DNA of 64,000 nucleotides from Ehretia macrophylla (taxonomy: Eukaryota; Streptophyta; Magnoliopsida; Boraginales; Ehretiaceae). The stretch lies in assembly GCA_037974665.1 (NCBI GenBank), contig CM075769.1:20054139-20118138 (forward strand), given 5' to 3'. How positions within the stretch are numbered: the first letter of the stretch is position 1; each line of letters starts with the position of its first letter. Below are positions 11,390 through 23,970 of this stretch, piece by piece. The notes under the pieces were generated by a model that was not told the origin of the DNA, did no database searches, and saw nothing but the letters and a program-made list of their open reading frames with translations. The translations under genes were made by a program, and so were the position numbers.

Positions 11390-11540
11390 CTGAAACATGT
11401 TAGAGAGGTATAACAACCACCATTGTCCAGTGAGGGATAAAGTCTACCAGGGCGTGCAATGCAACAGTTAATACAAATAAAACAATTAAACAACAAAAGA
11501 GCACTATAAATGACAAGTTACCACACATTAAAAAGGATAC
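11390..11540 (-). other. Putative LTR intron with U12-like 5' splice site
   Basis: On the minus strand GTATCCTTT begins at 11540, and CTCTCTAACATGTTTCAG ends at 11390, 151 nt later. The CTAAC lies about 10 nt from the AG. Confidence 0.35.
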
Positions 11541-11866
11541 AATTCGCTTAACCCCAACACTCCAGAATTCACTTGATCTTCGATCATGAACCACAAACCT
11601 CGATCAACATACTAGCATAAACCCCAATCACTCCAGTGGGTGTACTCCAGATGTACCCCGAGAATCCTACGACCCAACACCCCCTAGCAATCTCCGGACC
11701 AGGCGAGTGAGGGACTAGAGCACGAAGATCGAATACCCACTGGCAAGCCTACTACCGCCCAGTTGATATCCAATCCATCCGCCCCTGACACTATGGTTGT
11801 GCAACTACTATGCAATGCACTTAAACCATTGACAATATAATAACATTGTAAAGCAATAACACTTAG

Positions 11867-11892
11867 GAGGGACAACAAAGTAGGTTGCCCTC
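11867..11892 (-). promoter_or_regulatory. Conserved LTR hairpin, loop CTACTTT
   Basis: On the minus strand GAGGGCAAC pairs with GTTGTCCCTC (one bulged T) around the loop CTACTTT. The palindromic GGTTGTGCAAC lies about 60 bp downstream. Confidence 0.4.
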
Positions 11893-13275
11893 GAAACAGT
11901 TCAAATATAAGCATTAACATATAAGCAACAAAATGAATACAAAGGGGTTATTAACATGTTTCACACGGAACTTTACCAAAAGCTCATGAACATCTTAAAA
12001 CACATTTAAACACTTAATAAGCCATTACAAAGCCTTAGAAGTGAAAAATGATATATTTCCCCCTTTTCTCCCTTTGTAATTTAAGCCATTTCTCTTCCAA
12101 ACATAAGTTAATGTTCTAGTTTAACAAGTGGGCTATTCCATACTTCTAATTACCCCTTATGGCACCATTAAGACCCTTCAAACTACCCAATTGCCCGCAA
12201 TTACCACAAAAGCCTCGATTGCCCCATTGTGAGTTTGAACTATGAGTACCCTAACCGGAACTCACTTGAGGTTTAGCACAGCATATATAGCACCTATATA
12301 GCCTAATAACACTAAATGTGAAGGCCAAATTAGCCTGGATTTGCTTTAACCCCGAAACCCCATTTTAAAAGTCACCAATTCCACATTTTAGCCAAGCTTT
12401 GAGCAATGTAACCTCCCGGGGCTATTAATCTAGCTTTATAAACATCTAAGGTACCTATTAGAAGCAATAAATCAAGCTAATATGCATAATTCCTCAAAAC
12501 CCTAAAAATTCGTCACTATTCACATCCTACAATCAACCAACGAATTTAACCAGTTAAAAAGTGAAACAATAGCATAAAGTTGGTCTCTACAACACGTATA
12601 CATCATATAATATCATATTTAAGCATACCATAAGCATTTATTAGCAAATCTACAAAATAAAAAAAGTTGCAACATTTAAAAGATGCAAAATATACATGCA
12701 AACCCCTCACCAATGTGCGAAGAAGCTTGTAGGATGCTAGCAAACACTCTAAACCACTTTCTCTAAGCTTGGAAAGGCCTGAATCGAATGTTTGATGAGC
12801 AAAATGTCCCTCTTTTGGCTGCTAAGGATTGTCGGGTTCCAAGGGGCACTATTCAGCTTTTAATTTTTTTTTCTAAGTCAAGTTATGAGCTATTGTGTGC
12901 TATATGTACATATATGCCTATGTGTATTATATTTGTGTGAGCATGTTGATCATAAGGTAAGTCAAACTAACTTAAAATAAGTCTAATGGTGTAATTAAAT
13001 GTTCGCTAGCTAAAATATAATGTTAGACTACGTAATACTATTCACTTGATTCACTAAAACAAGAAAACAGATGCTCTCAACACTAATCGCTCAAATGCAC
13101 AATTTTCTCATTCCTAAAATTATGAATATGACTTAAGAAAAATGCCAATTTGAAGAAAATATGTAGTTGAAAAACGTAATGAATAGTAGTCAAAGAAATA
13201 ACAAGTAACAGAAAAGATGCACAAACAGTGAATGCAATAGTTAATAGAAGTACGGTGAAGTTCTCGGGCATCATA

Positions 13276-13784
13276 CCCTCTCTCCCTTAAACTAATTGCG
13301 TCCATGCAATTCTTACATGATTCGGCGAACAACTTAGGATATCTATCACGCATCTGATCCTCTCTCTCCCATGTAGCATCCTCTAACCTGTGATAATCCC
13401 ACATAATTTTAACCTTTGGGATGCTTTTAGTTCTGAGCTCCTGAACTTTCCAATCAACAACTAGAAGAGGTTTCTCCGTATAAGTCAAAGTTTCACTAAT
13501 TTCTAGTGGCTTTGGCTTAAGAACATGAGAAGGATCTGGCTGATACTTCCGAAGCATAGAGACATTAAAGACGTCATAAATCTTGCCCAAACTAGGAGGT
13601 AAAGCCAACCGATAAGCCAAAGCACCAACTTTCTCAGTGATTTCAAATGGTCCCACATATCTCGGACTGAGTTTATCTCTTTTACCGTGCCGAATCAAAC
13701 CTTTCCAATGAGAGATTTTCAGAAATACGCGATCACCCACGACAAACTCCAAATCTCGGCGGCGCCTATCTGCATAACTCTTTT
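13276..13784 (-). pseudogene. Tekay-like integrase C-terminus with chromodomain-like tail
   Basis: Minus-strand fragment with YADRRRRDLEFVVGDRVFLK, GPFEITEKVGALAYRLALPP and the chromodomain-like tail IPKVKIMWDYHRLEDATWER. It corresponds to the last 160 residues of pol. The frame is open here and runs on into the LTR, past the polypurine tract (about 13276-13290). It is cut on the right at 13784, where copia sequence begins. The better-preserved frame suggests it is younger than the copy at 1701-3044. Confidence 0.85.
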
Positions 13785-14452
13785 ATGCAAGTAGGAGATT
13801 GTTAGGGATATGCCTTAATGCTATTAATTGGATGACCTAATTAGGGTTTAATAAGAATATATGTGTTTTATACACAATGATGTTTTCAGAGATTCATATT
13901 ATCCGCTTTGATATGAATGTGTCCCCAATGTTTATTGGAGAAGTGAGAATATTCTAAAAGGGTTTATAATGCTTTGTTGTTTTACTTTGATAAGATAAAT
14001 ATTAAGAATTAAGTCATAACCCTTCAAATTATTTGACCGGGACTAGAATAATCGAGTACGAGTTATCATATGTAATTACCTTTGATTAGCATAGTGATGT
14101 TAATGATAAAGGATGGCATGCGAAGTGTCAGAACAACATGAGGATGTGGACTAATTAACATATGAGTGATCGTCAATGGTACGGATCATTGATTGTGATA
14201 ATAAATAGTGAACTACATGATTTTAGATTAATAGCTTACTATTAGTTGAGAATTGTGCAAATTAATTGTCAGACTTGAGAAATTACTGCTGCTAGATATA
14301 TCAGTGGCTAAAAAATTGCTTCTAGACAATACCTGCCTTTTTATAAGGTGAGTTACGGCCTTTCGCATTTTAGTCTTTTGATATAGACTGACAGGTAATT
14401 GTCGAGATAGGATCTGTTAAACATCCGGTATGAGTGGATGTCTTGTGATATC
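13785..14452 (+). mobile_element. Copia polypurine tract and LTR copy A, part 1
   Basis: GCAAGTAGGAGATT precedes TGTTAGGGATATGCC at 13800. The same tract and LTR start occur at 30989-31010, so this is the 3' end of a copia internal region plus the beginning of its 3' LTR. The internal region itself is missing, replaced by Ty3 pol at 13784. The LTR is interrupted at 14453 by a solo LTR and resumes at 16880. Confidence 0.75.
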
Positions 14453-15850
14453 TATAACACCCGAGACTTGCATCATATTCATAATTAACTATTGCTTATC
14501 TTTTGTGCATTTCTATATGTATTTTAATATGCATTTCTTTACTTTTAATATGGTCACAATTCATAAGGAAAATTTATTGTCTAAATTGCTTGAATTTATA
14601 ATTTTCCTAGGTCATATGACATATAAAAGGAACGAGATAAGTGGAATTTTGATTATTGGATCTTGGGAGAGCGTATTTAGAAATTTTTTTATAGTATCGT
14701 ATGAATATTGAATTAGTAGATAATATTTAATTGGAACTAGTTAGCCTTTAAGTGAGTTATTGAGCAACTAAATGACCAAGTCTTGCATGAATGGTCAAGT
14801 CAAACATTGACCACTTAGCTTATTTAACTAAACAAAGACTTTAGTCTTCATAACACACACAAAACAATTGTAAAAATGCCATCCATGTCCTTCATGTTGC
14901 CGTGAGCTTTTCTTGCCAAGGAGGAGAGAAATTTTTCATGCTACTTCAAATTCTAGCTCTTGATCTTGCATCCTAGGGTGATTTCTTCTTCTCCAAAGAC
15001 TTCTTCTTGCTTATTCAAGGCTACTAGGTGAGGAAGAATCATTGTATATGCATTTTTTTGAATGTTAGGGTTTATGCTGAATTTTACAATTGTTGTATAT
15101 TGTGATATAAATGCTTATGAATGCGTCTAAAACCTTCTATAATGATTAGTGAACTTTCGTTTGAAAGCTAATGGCATAGTTTATGGCTAGATTTTGAAAT
15201 GGCAAGTTAAAGAAGATGATGAATAGTGTCAAATTGGGGTTTTGATAAAACGTTGCTGATTAGATTGATTTCTTGCTTCCTATAGATGCTAGAGAAGTTA
15301 ATAAAAACAGAAATGTAGTTGTATGGACTTAGTTTGCTAGAACCTTGGTTAAAAATGCAAATTTAGCTTAGGTAACAAAGGGGTTTCAGGGTAAAAGCGA
15401 ATCCGGGTTGATTTGATTGATATATCTAGTGTTCTTAGGGTATATAGGTGTTAGAAGTGTTTTTCTAACGCTTGTTTGGGTGTCAGCTAGGGTATGTGTA
15501 GTTCAAAGGCATAAAAGGGAAAATCGGTGTTTTGTAGGAAACGAGGGCTATCAGGTCGACTTGAGGGTTAAAAGGGTGTCATAATGTGGGGTTTGGAGGA
15601 TAGGATAGTTCATTTATGAATTGGGAACTGTGTCTTCCGGTTAGAAGCTAAATAGCCTATGTTAACAAAGGGGAAAAGTGGAATTGAGGGTTTTTAGCAC
15701 TTATATTGCCTTGTAGTGGTTTATAGTATGCTTAAATGTAGTCCTAAGGTTTTTGTGAGTTTTGGTAAGGTTCCGTGAAAGTTTATGATTTTTATCTCTT
15801 TATGCTCAATCAGTTATTTTCATGTTATTGCTTGTAATTCATTGATTTCT

Positions 15851-15876
15851 GAGGGCGACCTACCTTGTTGTCCCTC
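15851..15876 (+). promoter_or_regulatory. Conserved LTR hairpin, loop CTACCTT
   Basis: GAGGGCGAC can pair with GTTGTCCCTC, with one G-U pair and one bulge, around CTACCTT. The perfect palindrome GGTTGCGCAACC follows at 15930-15941. Confidence 0.4.
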
Positions 15877-16196
15877 ATTTATTATTTTGCTTCATATTAT
15901 TGTCATTGTCTTTAAGTGCATTGCATAGTGGTTGCGCAACCATAGTGTCAGGGGCGGATGTATTGGATATCGGCTGGGCGGTAGCGGGCTTGTCAGTGGA
16001 TATTCGATCTCCGTGCTCGAGTCTTTCACTCGCTTGGTCCAGATATTATCAGGGGGTGTTGGGTCGTAGGATTTTCGGGGTACTTCCAGAGTACACCCAT
16101 TGAAGTGTTTGGGGTTTATGCCAGAACATTGATGGAGGTTCGTGGTTCATGTTCAAGATCAAGTGAATTCTGGAGTGTCTGGGGTTAAAGTGAATC

Positions 16197-16373
16197 GTAT
16201 CCTTTTTAATGTGTGGCATCCTATTGCTTATTTGTCATGTTAATTGTTTAATGGTTTTGCTTGTACAATGTTGCATTGCACGAATTCCCTTATAAATGCT
16301 TCCTGTATACTATTTCCCTCCCTTACTTAGTATACATTATTTGTATACTCACTCCTCATCATGAATCTTTCAG
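16197..16373 (+). other. Putative LTR intron with U12-like 5' splice site
   Basis: GTATCCTTTTTAATGTG begins at 16197 and CATGAATCTTTCAG ends at 16373, a span of 177 nt. Confidence 0.35.
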
Positions 16374-17482
16374 GCTATAGCCAAAGAAAGTGATGTTCGT
16401 GTTTCATGATAGTTCGTGCTTGAAAGGATGCATAACGTGTTATATAGTGTGAATTGTAAAATGCTGGAAATATGTTCTTTCGATGAGATGTATGTATACA
16501 AAGTATAAGTAATGTAATTCAAGTTAATTAGATAATTAGGGTAGTTTGATTTCATAGCTTATGTAATAGGATAGCTTAGTTTATAATCAATGCATGTATG
16601 TAGTTATTTTAAGGAAGAGTAGGTTAGTCTTTGTATTTGGATATAAATGATTGTGAACTTTTGTTGTGAACCAAGGCTCGGATGGCCTTGAGGTGTTGTG
16701 GTATGTTTGGACACGATACTGGTCCATTTATATGTTGTGTGCAGGTAAACTGTTTGTCCTATAAATAGGGGAAACTCCGTCCGTTTTCATTAAATTTTGT
16801 GACCGGGTTGGAATTGGGTTGAGAATAGCATGGTTAATAGAGTCTCCGATCTCGTGAGGGATCGGTGCCCTACAATATCTGAAGTTGGTTGTTAAACGAG
16901 GAAGTCCTTGGCCAAGGCAAGTATGAATTGGTGGAAATGTGTTTTTTCATAGTAGTCATCTCTCGTTTTATCGTTTTAGATCTATTCACAGTATCGGAAG
17001 TAGACTTAACCTTTTCATGGTCCTTTTCCCGATCGGGACATTTTAATAGAAGGATCGAACTGCACGGTAATTCCTGACAATAAATGAGCTCATAAATAGA
17101 TAGTGTCTTCATTATCCTATACATTTTCATGATACGTTTTTTGTAGTGCGTCAGTAATGGGCATGAGAGTATTTCAAGAAATTGCAGAGACATTTTCGAA
17201 ATAGATAAGGAGGTTTATTGGTCCCTCATCGGTATGCGATTATGAATCTAGAAAGTCACACATTTATAAGTATCATGAATAAGCGCACCGGAAGCTTATA
17301 TAATGTGCTTGGTGCCTTTAAGGTGTTGAGAGTCATCTATATTGGTGTTCGGGCCAAAAGTGTAATTTTGAAAAGTTTTGGGGTCAAATTGTAATTAACA
17401 AAACTTTTGGGGCCAAACTACAAATATTGAAAAAGTTGTTTCAATATGATTATTCTAATAGAGATTAGAATGGGCAAAAATA

Positions 17483-17493
<11 letters not shown>

Positions 17494-17524
<31 letters not shown>
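17494..17524 (+). repeat. GT dinucleotide microsatellite
   Basis: About 15 TG/GT units, preceded by a short AT run, inside copia LTR copy A. Confidence 0.9.
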
Positions 17525-17528
<4 letters not shown>

Positions 17529-18206
17529 AGATATTTGTATTGGTGATATAATTTGTGAAATGCCACCTCATCAATCCTAGTCATCAAAAGAAAAATAAAT
17601 TGTTGGGTGGAGTACATATGGCGTGTGGAATAACACATGTAGGATGAATGGATTGTCCATGTCATCAATCCTAGTCTTTTAATTTGAATTGGATGGTCTA
17701 GATTCAATCTTGAATAAAGAAAAAAGGATCCTAGCCAAAAAGTAAAGATAGTTGCTTTTTGCCAAGTGTCAAGACAGAGAATGAAAAAGTAGCTTTTGGA
17801 TTGTAATCTTGTAATGATTACAATCCAAGGACATGAATGCCTTGTATTTGTTCTTGCAACTAAGGAAGCTATTTTGATTGGCTACTCAATTATACAAAAG
17901 TTAATATAATAATAGAGATTATGTATATTAAAAAAGCAAGACAACACTCTTTCTCCTACACACACAATTTCGGCCAACAAATGGAATAGAGAGAAGATGA
18001 ATTCTAAGCATTGGATTGTAATGATTGTAATCCAATGACATGCAAGGTGATTATCCAATCTAGCACTCTTCTTATCTTTTATTGATTGGGTGCATTAGAT
18101 TAATATAATAGAGATTATATTGATAATACAAGCAATCTTCTCTCTCCATCTATCCTATATACACACAACACACACATGGCAAGGAAGAGAGAGAATTCTT
18201 CTTCTT

Positions 18207-18350
18207 TTGTTTTGATAATTCAGTAAAAATATATTAAATGAAAATCAAATTACAAGTACAACTATGGAAAACCAAGACAAAAACAAATACAAAAGAAAAT
18301 GAAAGAAAGCAAATGAATTACTAGTTAAAGTAATTCAGAAGTCCCCAGCC
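18207..18350 (-). mobile_element. 5'-truncated L1-type LINE tail
   Basis: About 144 bp of LINE 3' untranslated sequence on the minus strand, ending TGAATTATCAAAA. It matches the 3' end of the LINE at 37406-37961. TTCTTCTTCTT at 18196-18206 and 18352-18362 fits a target-site duplication. Confidence 0.7.
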
Positions 18351-18452
18351 CTTCTTCTTCTTGATGGTGATTCTCGTCTATTGAAGAAGAAATAGGGAAG
18401 CTTTCCTTTTGCAAAAACTAACTACATTTCTAGCTTTATCTCTTGAATAAAC

Positions 18453-19314
18453 TGTTGGGGATATGCCCTAATACTATAGTTGAGATGACCGGAATTAAGG
18501 TTTAATAAGAATATATTTATGTGTTTTATACACTATGTTGTTTGTAGGATATTCATATTCTCCGCTTCCATTTGAATGTGTCCCTAATGTTTATCTAAGA
18601 AGAAAAATATTCTAAAAGGGTTTAGGATATTTCGCAGTTTTTCTTCGATATGATAAACATTAAGAATTGATTCATAGCCTTTCAGATTATTCAACGGGAC
18701 TAGAATAATCGGGTACGGGTTATCATATGTTATTACCTTTGATTAACATAGTGATGTTAATGATAAAGGATGGCGTCCGAAGTGCTAGAACAACATGATG
18801 ATGTGGACTAATAAACATATGAGTGATCGTCAGTGTACAAATCATTGAATGTGACAATAAATAGTGAACTGCATGATTTCAGGTTAATAGTTTACCATTT
18901 AGTTGGGAATTGTGCAAATTAATCCTCAGACTTGAGAAATTAAGGCTGTTGGTTATATCAAGGGCTAAATATTGTGTCTGGACAATGCCCGTCTTCCATA
19001 AGGTGGGTTACGGCCTTTCGTGTTTTAGTTTTATGATATGAACCGACAAGTAATTGTCAAGATAGGATTTGTTAACCTCCAGCATGAAGTGATGTACTAT
19101 GATATCTAAGATCGGTTGTTAAATGAGGAAGTCCTTGGCCAAGGTGAGTATGAAATGATGGAAATGGGTTTTTCCATGGTAGTCATCTCTTTTTTCACCA
19201 ATTCAGATTTATACATTCTTAATAGAAGGATCAGACTGCACACTAATTCTCGACAGGTAAATGGATTCGTAAAAGACGCCGTCTTCAATATCATTTACAT
19301 TCTTATGATACGTT
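18453..19314 (+). mobile_element. Copia LTR copy B, part 1
   Basis: The LTR starts TGTTGGGGATATGCC and is interrupted after ACGTT (19310-19314) by the complete copia element at 19315. It resumes at 33497, just as an uninterrupted LTR would. Confidence 0.85.
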
Positions 19315-21740
19315 TGTTGGGGATATGATCTAATGCTAAAGTTTGAGATGACCTTATTAGGGTTTAATAAGAATATGCTTTTGTGTTTTATACACAATAT
19401 TACTTGTAAGATGTTCATATTCTCTGCTTCGATATGAATAAGTCCCTAATGCCTATCCGACAAAAGAAATGTTCTAAAAGGATTTAGGATATTTCGCACT
19501 TTCTCTTCGATATGATAAGCATTAAGAAATGATTCATAGCCCTTCAGATTATTCAATCACGACTAGAATAATTGAGTACGGGTTATCATATGTTATTACC
19601 TTTGATTAACATAATGATGTTAATGATAAAGGATGGCGTGCGAAATGCCAGAACAACATGATGATGTGGACTAATAAACATATGAGTGATCGTCTGTGTA
19701 CGTATCATTGAATGTGACAATAAACAGTGAACTACATGATTTCAGGTTAATAGTTTACTATTTAGTTAAGAATTGTGCAAATTAATCCTCAGACTTGAGA
19801 AATTACGGCTGCCGATTACATCAGGGGCTAAATATTGCATCTGGACAATACCCGTCTTCCATAAGATGGGTTACGACCTTTTGCATTTTAGTCTTGTGGT
19901 ATAGACCAACAGGTAATTGTCAAGATAGGATCTGTTAACCTCCGGCATGAGTTGATGTCCTATGATATCTAAGATCGATTGGTAAACGAGGAAGTCCTTG
20001 TCCAAGGCGAGTATGAAGTGATGGAAAGGAGTTTTTCCATGGTAGTCATCTCTCGTTTCACCGATTCAGATTTATACATAGTATCGGATGTGGGCTTAAC
20101 CATTTCATGGTCCTTTCCCGATCAGGGCACTTGTAACAGAAGGATCGGACTGCACGCTAATTTTTGACAATTAAATGGATTCATGAAAGACGTCGTCTTC
20201 ATTATCGTTTACATTCTCATGGTACATTCGTTGCTAGTGCGTCACTCATGAGCATGAGGGTATTTCGGTAAATGATGGAGACATTTCTGAAATAGATAAG
20301 GAGGTTTATCAGGTCCCTCATCTGTATGCGATTATGAATCTAGAAGGTCACACACTAATAAGTTTCAAGAATAAGTTCACCAGAAGTTCGTATAATATGG
20401 TTGATGGCTTTAAGGTGTTAAGAGTCATCAATGTTGGTATTTGGGCCAACAGTATAATTTTGAAAAGTTTTGGGGTCAAATTGTAATTACCAAAACTTTT
20501 GGGGCCAAACTAAAATTATTTGAAAAGTTGTTTCAATATTTTATTCTAATGGAGATTAGAATGGGGCAAAAAAATTTATATATATATATATATAAAGGTG
20601 TTTATATATGTATATGTATAATGATGATGTAATTTGTGAATTGACATGCATCATCCTAGTCATCAAATGAAAAAGGCAAATTAATGATAGGGCATTGACA
20701 TATGGCATATGAGATGTAGGATCGTCCATGTCATCAATCCTAGTCATTTGAATTTGAATTGGATGGATAAGATTGACTTTTGAATAAAGACAAAAGAATC
20801 TTGTCCATTGCTTTTGATGATAGAACCTTTTTGCCAAGTGTCATGAGAGAGAAAAAGTTGTCCCTTAGATTGTAAAATCCTAGGCCATGCATGGCTTGGT
20901 TGATTCAAGCAAGAGAGAGAATAATGGTGATTGGTTCTTTATGCATGCAAGACAATATTATATTATTGAGATTAAATAGTATATAAAAGATGATAACATT
21001 CTCTCTCTTTCCACTATGATTTTCGGCCATAGCAAGGAGGAGAGAGAAGATTGATCTTTTGCCATCTATTGCTAATGATTATGATCTATTGACATGCATG
21101 GCTTTGTTTATTGAAACAAGAAAGATATTAATTTTGATTGTCTCTTTCTACATGCATGTAATATACAAAAGATGACAACTTCTCTCAACTACATACAACA
21201 CAATTTCAGCCAAGGCAATTGAGGAGAGAGAAAGTTCATATTTTTCCTCTTGTTTGGCGATTTTCGGCCATTGCAACTTCATCAAGAAGGTTTTGCTTTT
21301 TGATGAAACACCACATACACATAGCTTGATAAAAAAATTTTGCTGGGTCACATAGCTTGATACATTGAAGATATACTAGCACATTTTTGTCTTCAAGTAG
21401 AAGGTTGAGCTTTGGATGCTTGTGGACCGACTAGACCCTTCAAGTTAGAAGGACTCCATTGCTCCAACTTCAAGCCACACCATCAACCAAGTTGTCTACG
21501 AAAGGTATACCTAAGGACCTTGCTTTTTCATTATATATATATTTGATATATGATGTTAGTTAGTAGTTTTATGGACATATATGAAAGAATGCATGTTGAT
21601 CTATGCTATAAAATTTTGAAATATGGCATACCTAGTTTCGGCCCTAGCTTGTATCCATGCATGCGTTTCTAGATCTTGAAGCCAACCATGATATATGCTT
21701 AGACATAATATCTATATGTGTTAGCTTGCACTCCCTTTCA
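19315..21740 (+). mobile_element. 5' LTR of copia element C
   Basis: 2,426 bp, TGTTGGGGATATG to CTCCCTTTCA. It contains an AT microsatellite near 20575 and one copy of the 111-bp segment that is duplicated in the 3' LTR. No gene is seen. Confidence 0.85.
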
Positions 21741-21742
21741 AG

Positions 21743-21754
21743 TGGTATCAGAGC
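21743..21754 (+). other. Primer-binding site of copia element C
   Basis: TGGTATCAGAGC, complementary to initiator methionine tRNA, starts 2 bases after the LTR. Confidence 0.9.
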
Positions 21755-23970
21755 CTTAGGTTTCGTATGTCCATTTGCTAACTAGTAGATTGCTTGATGG
21801 TGAACTTTACTTGGCCGAATGTGTGTATGCTTGTTGGGCCAAAAATTAGCTATCAAAATGTGCAAGTGTTGAATTTATGATGAGCCTACATGATTGCATG
21901 TTTGGATCTAGTCTTGATCCATGCTTGTATGCATCTTATGGATATTTGAGCTTATATATGACGACTTGAGCTTGCATGTTAGATCTATACTTATTAATGG
22001 TCTTTTGTCACATGCATGTTAAGAATGGTTGATCTTGTTGTTGGATATGCTAATATATAAAGCTAGTTGTTGGAATTGATCTTTGCATGTTGGCATATGT
22101 CCTAGAATCAAGAGATAATTCTAAAAGCTTAAAAGGTGTTTCTTGAAATGATCTTTTTTGCATATTTGTAAAGTCAAAACTTAGAAAAGACAAATGTGCC
22201 CTTGTTATTTTGAGATGGCCGAAATTCTCTGTGTGTGGGCTTGGTGTGTTGTTTTTGTTGGACATGGTAATGTGCTAGTGGTTGCCTTGAAGTCTTCAAA
22301 AGTTAAAATAGATTATAAGCATGTGTTAAAATAAAAGTTTGAAAGTTGTTTTAAGCTTATTTTAACTAGTTCATGCATATAATTATGTTGAGGACTATTT
22401 GATGTTTAAAGGAGTTTAATAGTCAAATAGGAAACTAGTTACATGTCTTGAAAATTGCAAAAATAATTTCACATAATAGAAGGCCATTATATTCTAAATC
22501 TTGAATTTGGAAATAGTCTAATGTGTTTTAATTAGATATTTCTAAGTTTAAGAAATGTTAAAAGTTATTATATGTTGATATAATGTCTTTTAATGAATTA
22601 ATAGGCTAAAATAAATATACGTAGGCCATTGAGACATATTGATTTGGGCTTGGGCCTTATGTGCATGTTTTAGATTATTTTTAGCCTAATTGGGCCACTT
22701 TATGTGATTGGACCATAGACTTGTGTTTTCTTTAAAGTTTTGGGCTTGCATGTGATTATTGTTAATTATAAAGAGTTATGAATTAATGGGCCATTATGAT
22801 TTGCATTAATGAAAAGTGTTTTTCAAGAAAATGAAATAAGTATAGATAAAGTTTAATTTTTCATGATGATGAGTTGATTAAACTTATATGCTAACTTATT
22901 ATATGTGGATTATTATATACTTGATATGAATAATCATGCATACATTTATATCTTGAGAATGGTGAATTTGATCATGGATTTGGGCTTTAGGGTCAATCAT
23001 TATTGGGTTGTAATATGAGACATAAGTCTCAATTTATTTCTTGTCATTTGAGAGAATTATGTAGTGAGGACTTATATGTAATTCTTCAAGAGAAATTAGA
23101 AAAGAAGCCCAATGGACTTTTCCAAGGAGTTGAAAGCCCAATGGACTTTTCCAAGGAGTTGGAGGCCCAATGGAGATTTCAAGGAGTTGAAGATCTCTTG
23201 AAGAAAATAGTTTTATTTCTTTAAACCCAAAAACCAAGCCCATGATCCACCATTCATATATCTTTGCATTCATATTATTTAAATTTCTATAATAGTGATT
23301 GTTAGCTTATAGTATGTTGAATGCTTAATTATTTGATGAGATTGTATCAACTCCCTACGTGCAAACTAATATTAGGTTTTCAAAACGGTAAAAGGAGTTT
23401 TATCGTAGTTCTCCGCCATCCTAGGATATTTAATAAGACCCAAATGAATACGATCCTTCTTACCCAAAGGTAGAGGATATGTTTCAAAGTAAGTTTATTA
23501 AAATCGCTAGAATAAAACATAGTGATGTAGTTGTCTACCAAAATCTAACGGTCAACATAGCCACAAAGGCTTAAGGCTATTGATTCAATTTGAGGGATAA
23601 CTAAGCGATGGCGGGTACAATCTAACTAGATCACCTAATCAATTATAACTACAAAGGTTTGAGATCAAGTGATTTAGGGACTAAAGTAGACCATACCCTA
23701 TTTAGAGAAATAGACAACAAAGAGTTGTTGACCTTCGGTATTCATGTTCCAATTAAAGCCACAAAGGTTTAAGGAATGTGTTTGATCATAGGAACTTGGT
23801 CATCCCACTTAGAGTCTTTTCATAGATTCACGTTTTATCTCATTAAGGAAATATGAGATTTAAAACAAATAGTGGGAGTAGCTATTATATCTTGCAATTT
23901 AATAGCTTTACATATATTCTTGTTAGCCTGCAATCTTATTTTCTGTTATATTTACTTTTTCTGCAACTTT
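21755..23970 (+). other. Long untranslated leader of copia element C
   Basis: About 2.2 kb without a gene. It is homologous to 38765-41530 in copy B, where part of it is tandemly repeated. It includes two copies of a roughly 29-bp repeat (CCCAATGGACTTTTCCAAGG) at 23108-23165. Confidence 0.75.

Larger units (their letters stand above)
10784..13275 (-). mobile_element. Tekay-like LTR shared by two internal regions
   Basis: A 2.49-kb LTR on the minus strand, ending (left) TGTCACGCCCC and starting (right) TATGATGCCC after an apparent TG-to-TA change. To its left are a primer-binding site, leader and gag; to its right are a polypurine tract and pol in the same orientation. It therefore sits between two internal regions. 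It contains the conserved hairpin, palindrome and U12-like motif, and no gene. Confidence 0.75.
14453..16874 (+). mobile_element. Solo Tekay-like LTR with TSD ATATC
   Basis: A 2,422-bp LTR beginning TATAACACCC (TG changed to TA) and ending CCCTACA, flanked by ATATC at 14448-14452 and 16875-16879. No internal region remains, so it is the product of LTR-LTR recombination. It contains no gene; the small frames at 14430 and 15900 lie in LTR sequence. Confidence 0.85.
16880..18452 (+). mobile_element. Copia LTR copy A, part 2
   Basis: Continues the LTR interrupted at 14453, with landmarks shared by the other copies (for example GAGGAAGTCCTTGGCCAAGG near 16900). It contains a GT microsatellite and a short LINE tail, and stops at 18452, where a second LTR start appears. 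Its own 3' end is not seen. Confidence 0.7.
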
